Positions 1-7,982 of a DNA stretch of 49,520 bases are shown here, one piece after another (the stretch's first letter is position 1; every line of letters starts with the position of its first letter). The position numbers were made by a program, and so were the translations under genes. This stretch comes from Clostridia bacterium (GTDB lineage: Bacteria; Bacillota; Clostridia; Oscillospirales; CAG-272). Under the pieces are notes generated by a model. It was not told where the DNA came from, ran no database searches, and worked only from the letters and a program-made list of their open reading frames with translations. The stretch lies in NCBI GenBank assembly GCA_017507905.1, contig JAFWAA010000008.1, forward strand, positions 1 to 49,520. The letters run 5' to 3'.

Positions 1-564
<564 letters not shown>

Positions 565-577
565 TTACATTCATATT

Positions 578-606
578 AGTATAGCACAAAAACGCGTTTC
601 TGTCAA
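578..606 (-). promoter_or_regulatory. Sigma-A promoter of alaS
   Basis: On the minus strand: TTGACA (601-606), a 17-base spacer ending TGC, and TATACT (578-583). The predicted transcript starts near 571, giving a leader of about 40 bases to the alaS ATG. Confidence 0.85.
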
Positions 607-648
607 TTGGAAAAGCCTCTTTTTTTCGCGGAATGCGTAAAAATAAGC

Positions 649-686
649 AAAAAAAGGGCGCAGACCCGAGACTTGGGTCTGCGCCC
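649..686 (-). terminator. Rho-independent terminator of cls
   Basis: A perfect 12-bp stem, GGGCGCAGACCC (656-667) with GGGTCTGCGCCC (675-686), and a 7-base loop. On the minus strand it is followed by a run of U. It lies just past the cls stop codon and ahead of the alaS promoter. Confidence 0.9.
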
Positions 687-694
687 TTTGGCTC

Positions 695-2236
695 TTACAT
701 GAGCGGGGCAACGAGGCGGCAGATGCTTCGCAGGAGCCGCACGAGAAGATTGGCCTTGCAATCGGCCTCCGTGATGGGACGGCAACGCTCCAGGACCCTG
801 AGAAAATCCTCCTTGAGGGGGAGAATGGAGCTTGTCCGATAGAGGCAAACACCGCACTCGAAGTGGAAATACAAGCTGCGGAAATCCAGGTTGGTCGTGC
901 CGACCGTGGCCACGGTATCGTCCGAGATAAAGGACTTGGCGTGGATAAAGCCGTCGGTATACTCGTAGATCTGCACGCCCGCGCGGATCAGCTCGCGGTA
1001 GTAGGAGCGCGTGGTGAAATGCACGACCTTCTTGTCGGGGGTGCTTGGCGTGATGATGCGCACGTCCACGCCGCATTTGGCGGCATACTTGAGCAGGGAG
1101 AGCATGGAGTCGTCCACCATGAGGTAGGGGGTGGTGATATAGAGATAGCGCTGTGCGCTCTCGATGATCTGTGCATAGACCTGCTCACCGACCGACTCCT
1201 TGTCCACGGGGCTGTCCGTGTAGGGCTGTACCCAGCCGTCCTCGCTCTCGGGCGTTTCCGTCTCGGGGGGCAGGAACTTGTCGATCTGCTCGTCCGTGCG
1301 GCTCAAAAACTGCCACATCTGCAAAAACATGACGGTAAAGTTCCACGCGCCAAGACCGCACAGGCGAATGGCGTTGTCCTTCCAATGGCCGTAGCGGATC
1401 TTCTCGTTGATGTATTCGTCGGCGAGATTGATGCCGCCCGTGTAGGCCACGCGTCCGTCGATCACGGCGATCTTGCGGTGGTCGCGGTTGTTGTGGCTTC
1501 CGCTGATGAAGGGCAGGACCTTGTTGAAGATGCGGCACTGCACGCCCATGGCGCGAAGCTTGCGGTCGTATTTCGGGGGAAGGCTCAAAAAGCAACCGAA
1601 GTCATCGTAGATCACGCGCACGTCCACGCCCTCGGCGACCTTTTGCCTAAGGACCTCCAGAATGGAGTCCCACATGATGCCCTCCTCGATGATGAAGTAT
1701 TCGAGGAAGATATAGCTCTTTGCGGAGCGCAGGTCCCGAAGCAGGCTCTCGAGCATCTCGCCGCCCGTCGGGAAGTAGCGGGTCTCGGTCGAGCCGTAAA
1801 CGGGAAACTCCCTGGCGTCCTGCAAATAGCGGATCAGGCGTTGATGCTCTGGCATTTGCGCGCAGATCTCCGCCGTGCTTTTTTCGGATTTTCCGTACTC
1901 GTTGCGCAGATTGCGCTCGATCTTATCCAGCCGCTTGCGGTAGCCGACCTCGGAGGTCTGGAAGTGCAGGATCCAGTAGAAGATCCCGCCAAAGAGCGGA
2001 AAGAGCAAGAGCAGGAAGATCAGGGAGAGCTTGAAGGGCTTTTGGTCGTCCCGCATCAAAAGGTGAAAGGCGGTGGCAAGACTGACGAGCCGCAAGAGGG
2101 TCGAGATCCAGCGCAGATGGGAATACTGGAAGATCATGAAGATGAAGAAGGCCACCTGCAAAAGGATCAGCAGCACGATGAAAAAGCGACGGCTGAGCAG
2201 GTGCTTGAAGCGGTGAAGGGCAGCTTTGATTTTCAT
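695..2236 (-). CDS. cls: Cardiolipin synthase (phospholipase D superfamily)
   Basis: Membrane enzyme that condenses two phosphatidylglycerols into cardiolipin and glycerol. The protein has 513 residues, the normal length for bacterial Cls. Two N-terminal hydrophobic segments (about 18-37 and 69-90) are followed by two phospholipase D domains. Each domain carries an HxK(x4)D motif: HRKIAVID with H253/K255/D260, and HAKSFISD with H432/K434/D439. The ATG is preceded by AGGAG. The gene lies about 80 bases downstream of the P-type ATPase gene on the same strand, with that gene's terminator between them, so it may rely on readthrough or a promoter I could not place. Confidence in the family is high; a cls paralogue elsewhere cannot be excluded. 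Confidence 0.93.
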   Translation of the reverse strand: MKIKAALHRFKHLLSRRFFIVLLILLQVAFFIFMIFQYSHLRWISTLLRLVSLATAFHLLMRDDQKPFKLSLIFLLLLFPLFGGIFYWILHFQTSEVGYRKRLDKIERNLRNEYGKSEKSTAEICAQMPEHQRLIRYLQDAREFPVYGSTETRYFPTGGEMLESLLRDLRSAKSYIFLEYFIIEEGIMWDSILEVLRQKVAEGVDVRVIYDDFGCFLSLPPKYDRKLRAMGVQCRIFNKVLPFISGSHNNRDHRKIAVIDGRVAYTGGINLADEYINEKIRYGHWKDNAIRLCGLGAWNFTVMFLQMWQFLSRTDEQIDKFLPPETETPESEDGWVQPYTDSPVDKESVGEQVYAQIIESAQRYLYITTPYLMVDDSMLSLLKYAAKCGVDVRIITPSTPDKKVVHFTTRSYYRELIRAGVQIYEYTDGFIHAKSFISDDTVATVGTTNLDFRSLYFHFECGVCLYRTSSILPLKEDFLRVLERCRPITEADCKANLLVRLLRSICRLVAPLM

Positions 2237-2255
2237 GGTACTCCTTTCCTTTGCG

Positions 2256-2305
2256 TTTTTTTTGAAAAATCGCAGTTCTCCGCAAAAGGCGCGGAGAACT
2301 GCGAT
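2256..2305 (-). terminator. Terminator of the P-type ATPase gene
   Basis: A stem of about 13 bp, CGCAGTTCTCCGC (2271-2283) with GCGGAGAACTGCG (2291-2303), followed on the minus strand by ATTTTTC and then eight more U. It ends only about 30 bases before the cls start codon. Confidence 0.88.
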
Positions 2306-2315
2306 CGTAGAGTCA

Positions 2316-5015
2316 TCAGGCCTTTTTCTTTTCGACCTGTCTTTGAATGAGCTTAACCAGCTCCACGATGGGAATGATCAGGATCGCAAGACCCATGGCA
2401 ATGCCGTACTCCATCAGATCGAGGTGTGCAAGCTCGAAGGCCTTGCAGAGGAAGTCGATCTCAACGACCGCGGTCGTCAGGAGCAGGGAGAGTGCGCCTG
2501 CACCCCAGAGCCACTTGTTCTGTCCCTTCATGGTGAGGATCGAGCCGTGCAGGGATCTCATGTTGAAGGCGTGGAAGATCTCGCACATGGAGAGCGTGAG
2601 GAAGGCCGTGGAGGTACCCAGCATTTCAGCGGAGTAGGCGCCTGCGGCGATGGCCGCTGCGTGGTGCAGGTCAGCCAGCCAGTATCTGCCGATGAGGTAG
2701 GAGGCCAGCGTGATCACGGTAACGAGTGCGCCCTGGTAAGCCACGGCAAAGCCGAGACCGCCTGCAAAGATGCCCTCCTTGGAGTCACGGGGCTTTCTGT
2801 TCATCACGTCTGCCTCGGGCTTTTCCATACCCAGAGCCAGAGCGGGGAAGCAGTCGGTGATCAGGTTGATCCACAAGAGGTGAACGGGCTGGAAGATGGT
2901 AAAGCCCATCAGGGTTGCAAAGAAGATGGACAGCACCTCGGAGAGGTTGGAGGCCAAGAGGAACTGGATCGCCTTGCGAATGTTGTCGTAGATGCGGCGT
3001 CCCTCGCCAACGGCGGAGACGATGGTGGCAAAGTTGTCGTCGGCCAGGATCATGTCGGCAACGTTCTTGGTCACGTCGGTGCCGGTGATGCCCATGCCCA
3101 CGCCGATGTCGGCGTTCTTGATGGAGGGAGCGTCGTTTACGCCGTCACCCGTCATTGCGGTGACCTTGCCCTTCTTGCGCCAAGCGTTGACGATTCTGGT
3201 CTTGTGCTCGGGCTGAACGCGGGCGTAAACGCTGTACTGCTCAACGGCGGTCTCAAACTCCTCGTCCGAGATCTCGTCAAGCTCAGCTCCCGTGATGGCC
3301 TGGGACGCGTCGGTGATGATGCCGAGCTGCATTGCGATAGCAACGGCGGTGTCCTTGTGGTCACCCGTGATCATGATGGGACGGATGCCTGCGCTGCGGC
3401 ACTCGTCGATGGCGGGCTTGACCTCGGGACGGACGGGGTCGATCATGCCGACAAGACCCACGAAGCAGAGATCGTTCTCCACGGTCTCGGGCGTGTACTC
3501 TGCGGGCTCGGCGTCAAGCTCCTTCTTTGCGGCCATCAGCACGCGGAGTGCCTGATCGGCCATCGCCTTGTTGGAGGCGAGGATATTCTTGCGGATCTCG
3601 TCGGTCATGGCAACGACGGTGTTGCCCACGAGCGCCTTGGAGCATCTCTTGAGCACCTCGTCGGGAGCGCCCTTGGTGAACTGAATGAGCTTGCCGCTCT
3701 CGTCCTTGTGGACGGTGGACATCATCTTTCTGCCCGAATCAAAGGGAACCTCGCCGATGCGGACGAGCTGGGTCTTCTGCACGTTCTTATCCAGGCCGAG
3801 CTTCTGCGCGTAGTTGACGAGCGCGCACTCGGTGGGCTCACCCACGGCGGTGTTCTCGTCGACGTCGAACTCAGCGTCCGAGCAGAGGGACATCGCGGTG
3901 GCCAGGAGGGTCTCGTCGTCGCCGTAGTGGTCAACGACGGTCATCTTGTTCTGCGTCAGGGTACCGGTCTTGTCGGAGCAGATGATCTGGGTGCAGCCCA
4001 GGGTCTCGACAGCCGTCAGCTTACGGATAATGGCGTTGCGCTTGGACATATTGGTTACGCCGATGGAAAGCACGATGGTAACCACGGTTGCCAGTCCCTC
4101 GGGAATTGCGGCAACGGCCAGGGAGATCGCGATCATGAAGGAGTCAAGCACGGGCTCAAAGGTGATGGTGCCCGTGGTGAAGTATGCGCGGCCGAGCTGT
4201 ACGCCAAAGATGACCACGCAGATGGCGATGACGAGGTAGGTCAGGATCTTGGAGAGGCCTGCCAGCTTGATCTGCAGGGGGGTCTTACCCTCCTCGGCCT
4301 GTGCCAGAGCGTCGGCGATCTTACCCATCTCGGTATCCATGCCGGTTGCGGTCACCACGGCCTTGCCGCGGCCGTACACCACGGTGGAGCCCATGAAGAC
4401 CATGTTCTTGCGGTCACCCAGTGCCACGTTGCCGTTGGCGTCGGGGGTGAGGGTCTCTACCTTTTTATCTACGGGAACGGATTCACCGGTCAGAGCGGCC
4501 TCCTCGATCTTCATGGAAGCGCACTCGATGATGCGTGCGTCAGCGGGGACGGCGTCGCCTGCCTCGAGAATGATGACGTCGCCAACGACCAGATCCTCAC
4601 TGGGGATCGAGATCTGATGACCGTCACGAAGCACCTTGCTTTGCGCCTTGGACATTTCCTGCAGGGCCTCGATCGCCTTTTCTGCCTTGCTCTCCTGGAA
4701 CACGCCGAGGATCGCATTGATCAGGACGACTGCCATGATGATCACAACGTCTGCGGGGAACTCCCAGTGTCCGCTTGCCACGCCGTTATAGATCTCCACG
4801 CCTGCGGAGATTGCCGCCGCGACGAGAAGGATAATGGTCATGGGCTCTGCCAGCTGCTTGAAGAAGCGGTGAAGGAGGGATTCCTTTTTGCCCTCGGCCA
4901 GCTTGTTCTTGCCGTTGGCCTCCAGGCGTTTGCCGGCTTCCGCGGAGCTAAGTCCGGTCTCGGAGCTATTCAGCTCTTGGATCACGGATTCTTTGTCTTC
5001 GCAATAGAATTTCAT
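2316..5015 (-). CDS. Cation-transporting P-type ATPase, calcium-type (P2)
   Basis: Membrane pump that uses ATP to export cations, most likely Ca2+. The 899-residue protein has the full P2 layout. A cation-ATPase N-terminal domain comes first. TGES of the actuator domain is at 176-179. IPEGL in the fourth membrane helix is a calcium-pump signature. The phosphorylation motif is SDKTGTLTQNKMT, with the aspartate at 348. GDGVNDAP follows, then a C-terminal bundle of membrane helices. The ATG at 5015 is chosen over an earlier in-frame start because AGGAGG sits 6 bases upstream and a consensus promoter overlaps the earlier start. It closely resembles bacterial SERCA-like pumps (PacL/YloB type); ion choice is inferred from family. 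Confidence 0.93.
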   Translation of the reverse strand: MKFYCEDKESVIQELNSSETGLSSAEAGKRLEANGKNKLAEGKKESLLHRFFKQLAEPMTIILLVAAAISAGVEIYNGVASGHWEFPADVVIIMAVVLINAILGVFQESKAEKAIEALQEMSKAQSKVLRDGHQISIPSEDLVVGDVIILEAGDAVPADARIIECASMKIEEAALTGESVPVDKKVETLTPDANGNVALGDRKNMVFMGSTVVYGRGKAVVTATGMDTEMGKIADALAQAEEGKTPLQIKLAGLSKILTYLVIAICVVIFGVQLGRAYFTTGTITFEPVLDSFMIAISLAVAAIPEGLATVVTIVLSIGVTNMSKRNAIIRKLTAVETLGCTQIICSDKTGTLTQNKMTVVDHYGDDETLLATAMSLCSDAEFDVDENTAVGEPTECALVNYAQKLGLDKNVQKTQLVRIGEVPFDSGRKMMSTVHKDESGKLIQFTKGAPDEVLKRCSKALVGNTVVAMTDEIRKNILASNKAMADQALRVLMAAKKELDAEPAEYTPETVENDLCFVGLVGMIDPVRPEVKPAIDECRSAGIRPIMITGDHKDTAVAIAMQLGIITDASQAITGAELDEISDEEFETAVEQYSVYARVQPEHKTRIVNAWRKKGKVTAMTGDGVNDAPSIKNADIGVGMGITGTDVTKNVADMILADDNFATIVSAVGEGRRIYDNIRKAIQFLLASNLSEVLSIFFATLMGFTIFQPVHLLWINLITDCFPALALGMEKPEADVMNRKPRDSKEGIFAGGLGFAVAYQGALVTVITLASYLIGRYWLADLHHAAAIAAGAYSAEMLGTSTAFLTLSMCEIFHAFNMRSLHGSILTMKGQNKWLWGAGALSLLLTTAVVEIDFLCKAFELAHLDLMEYGIAMGLAILIIPIVELVKLIQRQVEKKKA

Positions 5016-5051
5016 GTTTTTCCTCCTAAAGAAAAATTTGATATCCCGTAG

Positions 5052-5080
5052 ATTATAGCACACAATCACTTGATTGTCAA
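5052..5080 (-). promoter_or_regulatory. Consensus sigma-A promoter of the P-type ATPase, with an overlapping inverted repeat
   Basis: Minus strand: TTGACA (5075-5080), 17-base spacer ending TGC, TATAAT (5052-5057). The inverted repeat ACAATCA-CT-TGATTGT (5062-5077) covers the spacer and part of the -35, so a repressor could bind here. Confidence 0.87.
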
Positions 5081-5193
5081 TAGAAATCGCTTAGTTTTTT
5101 TGAAAATTCACATTTTTAATGTTTAATGATAGTTTAGGATAGACCGTTACAGCCTCTTTTATGAGACCTTTGCCAAAAAGAGAGGGGAAAAGA

Positions 5194-5233
5194 CAAAAAA
5201 GCAAGCCAAAACGATGCTTGGCTTGCTTTTTTT
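5194..5233 (-). terminator. Terminator of the lipoprotein gene
   Basis: A 9-bp stem GCAAGCCAA (5201-5209) with TTGGCTTGC (5218-5226), with an A-run on one side and a T-run on the other. On the minus strand it ends the gene at 5270. The stretch 5081-5193 holds nothing I can recognise. Confidence 0.85.
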
Positions 5234-5269
5234 GTGTATGTCGGTCGGATCACGGGTGCGGAGAGAGGA

Positions 5270-6073
5270 TTATTCCTCGTCTCCCCAATCTCCAAAATCT
5301 ATCTCGGGCGCAGTCTCGTAGGTGTCCGCATCTGCGGGAGCGGTGATCTCTACGGGAGAGCCGAGCGTCTTATAGGTAATGGTGAAGGTATAGTTGATGT
5401 TGCCGATATATTCCTCCGTCATGGAGAAGCCGTAGGTAAGGGCGACCAGTTTATCGTTGGCATCCAGGCTGATGCTGACGGTCAGGTTGTCGATGGTAGC
5501 GCCCTCAAAATCCTCGCTCTCGGCGCCCATCATCTGCATGAGGGTGGCGGTGTAGTCTTCCTTCGCAATGGGGAGTGCAAAGGTGCGCACGCCGTTCTCC
5601 TCGGTCCAGGTCACGTCGGCAAGGGCTTCCTCGGTAAGGGTGGGAAGGGTCATGGGGATGCCCTCAAAGGTGTCGTCTGCGGCCATTTCCTCGGGAGAAA
5701 CCTCTTCCTTGATCTTCTCGACCTCGGTGCCTTCACCAAAGTCGTACTCGGAGAGCGTATACAGGATGCCGTCAACGTAGGTGACGGTTTGGCCGGTCAT
5801 CTGGGCATACATATTGTTTCCGCAGATCTTGAAGGACATATTCATGGAGGTGGTGTTTTCCATACCATCCAAATTCATTCCCATGGTGGTCTTAATGTCC
5901 ATATCCGCGCCGTCGCGGAGCTTTGCGAGCTGCTCGGTTGCGGCGGTATAAAGGCTGTATGCGGTGTCGGGCGTTTCGGCCGGGGGCGTTTCGGTCGGGG
6001 GAGTTTCCTTGCAGGCGGCAAAAGCAAACAAGCAAACAACGGCAAGAAGAAGAGCAAAAATACGGGTTTTCAT
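5270..6073 (-). CDS. Putative lipoprotein, unknown function
   Basis: A 267-residue protein with a lipoprotein signal peptide: MKTR, a hydrophobic stretch, then the lipobox FAAC with the cysteine at residue 21. A Thr/Pro/Glu-rich linker follows (about 23-36), then a soluble domain rich in Met, Thr and acidic residues. The acidic C-terminus ends GDWGDEE. The domain reads like the DUF6612/LppX-type lipoproteins common in Clostridia, but that is only a resemblance. It is monocistronic, with its own promoter and terminator. The protein probably sits on the outer face of the membrane. Confidence 0.75.
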   Translation of the reverse strand: MKTRIFALLLAVVCLFAFAACKETPPTETPPAETPDTAYSLYTAATEQLAKLRDGADMDIKTTMGMNLDGMENTTSMNMSFKICGNNMYAQMTGQTVTYVDGILYTLSEYDFGEGTEVEKIKEEVSPEEMAADDTFEGIPMTLPTLTEEALADVTWTEENGVRTFALPIAKEDYTATLMQMMGAESEDFEGATIDNLTVSISLDANDKLVALTYGFSMTEEYIGNINYTFTITYKTLGSPVEITAPADADTYETAPEIDFGDWGDEE

Positions 6074-6123
6074 GGTTCTAAGTCATCCTTTCTGTGTTGT
6101 TTTGCACCCGAGGGTACGATAGT

Positions 6124-6152
6124 AGTATAGCATACGGCGGGGGTTTTGTCAA
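6124..6152 (-). promoter_or_regulatory. Sigma-A promoter of the lipoprotein gene
   Basis: Minus strand: TTGACA (6147-6152), 17-base spacer ending TGC, TATACT (6124-6129). It begins about 20 bases after the mnmA stop codon, with no clear terminator between. Confidence 0.85.
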
Positions 6153-6170
6153 TATGAGGGCGATTTTTTT

Positions 6171-7250
6171 CTATTTCTTCGCGGAAATGATCCCGCCGCC
6201 GATCACGGTCTCGCCGTCGTAGAGCACCACCGATTGCCCCGGGGTGATGGCACGCTGAGGCTCGTCGAAGCGCAGGCGGAGGGTGTCCTCATCCGTCTGC
6301 TCTACGGTCGCAGGGGCGGGAAGGGCGCTGTAACGGATGCGCGCCTCCACGCGCAGGGGAGAATCCATGCGGGGCAGGGCGATGAGGTTGATGCTGTGGG
6401 CGGTCAGCTCGCGCGAGAACAGATCCTCGTTGCTGCCAAGCAGGACCGTGCCGTCCTCGGCGTTTTTTCCACAGACGTAGGTGGGCTTTCCAAAGGCGAT
6501 CCCCAGCCCCTTGCGCTGCCCGACCGTGTAATGAACGATCCCCCGATGGCGGCCGAGGATATTTCCCTCGGTATCCACAAAGTTCCCTTCGGGGTATGTC
6601 TTTCCGGTGTAGCGGGTCAGGAAGGAGACGTAGTCGCCGTCGGGAATAAAGCAGATGTCCTGGCTGTCCTTGCGCTTGGCCGCGAGGAGTCCGTGCTCCT
6701 CAGCGATGGCACGCACCTCGGCCTTGGTCAGGTCACCGAGAGGAAAGAGGGTGGCGGCGAGCTGCTCCTGCGAGAGTGACCAGAGCACGTAGGTCTGGTC
6801 CTTTGCGCGGTCACGCGGCATGGAGAGCAGGGTCCTGCCTCCGCTGTCCTGCGAAATGCGGGCGTAATGCCCCGTGGCCAGGTGGGAGCAGCCAAGACGC
6901 CTAGCCTCCCGAAGAAGACTGCCGAATTTGATGCAGCGGTTGCACGTGACGCAGGGGTTTGGCGTGAATCCCTCCTCGTAGGTGCGGACGAAATAGTCCA
7001 TCACCTCGCGGCGAAAGTCCTCGCCAAGGTCGCAGACCGAGAAGGGGATCCCCAAGCGCTCTGCCGAAAGGCGGGCGTCCTCGATCTCACGGGAGATGGG
7101 GGGAAGGGATTCCTCTGTGGGAAAGAGCTTTCCCGGGGAAAAGAGCTTCATGGTGACGCCGTGGCAGGCGTAGCCCTGCTCCTTGAGCAGCAGGGCGGCC
7201 ACGCTGCTGTCCACGCCGCCGCTCATGGCAACGAGAATGGATGGATGCAT
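6171..7250 (-). CDS. mnmA: tRNA-specific 2-thiouridylase MnmA
   Basis: Adds sulfur to uridine-34 of tRNA-Lys, -Glu and -Gln in the cytosol, using ATP and a persulfide donor. The 359-residue protein begins MHPSILVAMSGGVDSSVAAL, which contains the ATP-pyrophosphatase loop SGGVDSS. The catalytic Cys pair is present: C100 in TPNPCVTCNRC and C200 in SQDICFIPDG. The C-terminal beta-barrel domain is complete. The ATG at 7250 is chosen because AAAGGAGG lies 9 bases upstream. It follows trmL by 32 bases on the same strand, making a two-gene tRNA wobble-modification unit. Confidence 0.95.
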   Translation of the reverse strand: MHPSILVAMSGGVDSSVAALLLKEQGYACHGVTMKLFSPGKLFPTEESLPPISREIEDARLSAERLGIPFSVCDLGEDFRREVMDYFVRTYEEGFTPNPCVTCNRCIKFGSLLREARRLGCSHLATGHYARISQDSGGRTLLSMPRDRAKDQTYVLWSLSQEQLAATLFPLGDLTKAEVRAIAEEHGLLAAKRKDSQDICFIPDGDYVSFLTRYTGKTYPEGNFVDTEGNILGRHRGIVHYTVGQRKGLGIAFGKPTYVCGKNAEDGTVLLGSNEDLFSRELTAHSINLIALPRMDSPLRVEARIRYSALPAPATVEQTDEDTLRLRFDEPQRAITPGQSVVLYDGETVIGGGIISAKK

Positions 7251-7282
7251 ATCAATGTCCTCCTTTTGGCAAGGGCGATCGG

Positions 7283-7780
7283 TCACCACGAGAAGGTGGT
7301 GGGCTCGCCCACGGTGCGCAGATCGCAAAAGTCTCTCTGGCGCAGGATCTCGTAAACGGCTACGGCCACGGTGTTGGAGAGATTGAGGGAGCGGAGTCCG
7401 TCCCGCATGGGAAGGCGGACGCAGGTGTCGGGATGCTCTGCCAGGAGCTCCTCGGGGAGTCCGCGCGTCTCCTTGCCAAACATGATATAGACCTGCTCGG
7501 GATAGTCGATCTCGGTGTAGACGTGCTTTGCCTTGGTGGTAAAGTAGTAGACCTCGGCTCCCGGGTTTTTGGCGTAAAAATCGGCGAGGCTGTCGTAATA
7601 GGTGATGTCCAGCTGATGCCAGTAGTCAAGCCCCGCGCGCTTGAGCTTGCGGTCGTCGATGGCAAAGCCCAAGGGACGGATGAGGTGAAGGGAAGCGCCC
7701 GTTGCGGCGCAGGTGCGTGCGATATTGCCCGTGTTTTGCGGGATCTCTGGCTCGTGAAGAACGATATTGATCTTGCTCAT
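7283..7780 (-). CDS. trmL: tRNA (cytidine/uridine-34 2'-O)-methyltransferase TrmL (SPOUT family)
   Basis: Methylates the ribose of the wobble nucleotide of tRNA-Leu using S-adenosylmethionine. At 165 residues it has the usual length for the minimal SPOUT enzymes. Motif 1 is HEPEIPQNTGNIARTCAATG, motif 2 is FGKETRGLP, and motif 3 is RSLNLSNTVAVAVYE; together they form the trefoil-knot cofactor site. The ATG is preceded by AAGGATA. It is the first gene of the trmL-mnmA pair; both act on tRNA position 34. Confidence 0.93.
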   Translation of the reverse strand: MSKINIVLHEPEIPQNTGNIARTCAATGASLHLIRPLGFAIDDRKLKRAGLDYWHQLDITYYDSLADFYAKNPGAEVYYFTTKAKHVYTEIDYPEQVYIMFGKETRGLPEELLAEHPDTCVRLPMRDGLRSLNLSNTVAVAVYEILRQRDFCDLRTVGEPTTFSW

Positions 7781-7824
7781 TGGTTATCCTTGCTTTTCTG
7801 CGCGTAGCGCGTCGTTTTTTTCTC

Positions 7825-7853
7825 ATGATAGCATATTTCTTGCGGCAAAGCAA
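7825..7853 (-). promoter_or_regulatory. Sigma-A promoter of trmL-mnmA
   Basis: Minus strand: TTGCTT (7848-7853), 17-base spacer ending TGC, TATCAT (7825-7830). Confidence 0.75.
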
Positions 7854-7915
7854 GTAATTTTGAAAACAAAGATTAAAATTTACAAATTACAATATATTTT
7901 TCACTTTTCATATGG

Positions 7916-7921
7916 TACAAT
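7916..7921 (+). promoter_or_regulatory. Possible extended -10 of the secA promoter
   Basis: TGG followed by TACAAT in the AT-rich stretch before secA. No good -35 lies at the right distance, so this is tentative. Confidence 0.4.
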
Positions 7922-7982
7922 ATAAGAGATTATTGAATTTTTCATGCACCGCCGATCGGGCGGGAGAAAGGACCGTTTTACG

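Noticed and set aside
2226..5051. A 941-codon frame on the plus strand opposite the P-type ATPase
   Set aside because: Shadow frame; the minus strand encodes a complete P-type ATPase with all motifs.
5161..5346. A 61-codon plus-strand frame
   Set aside because: It runs through a terminator hairpin and the end of the lipoprotein gene and lacks a start site.
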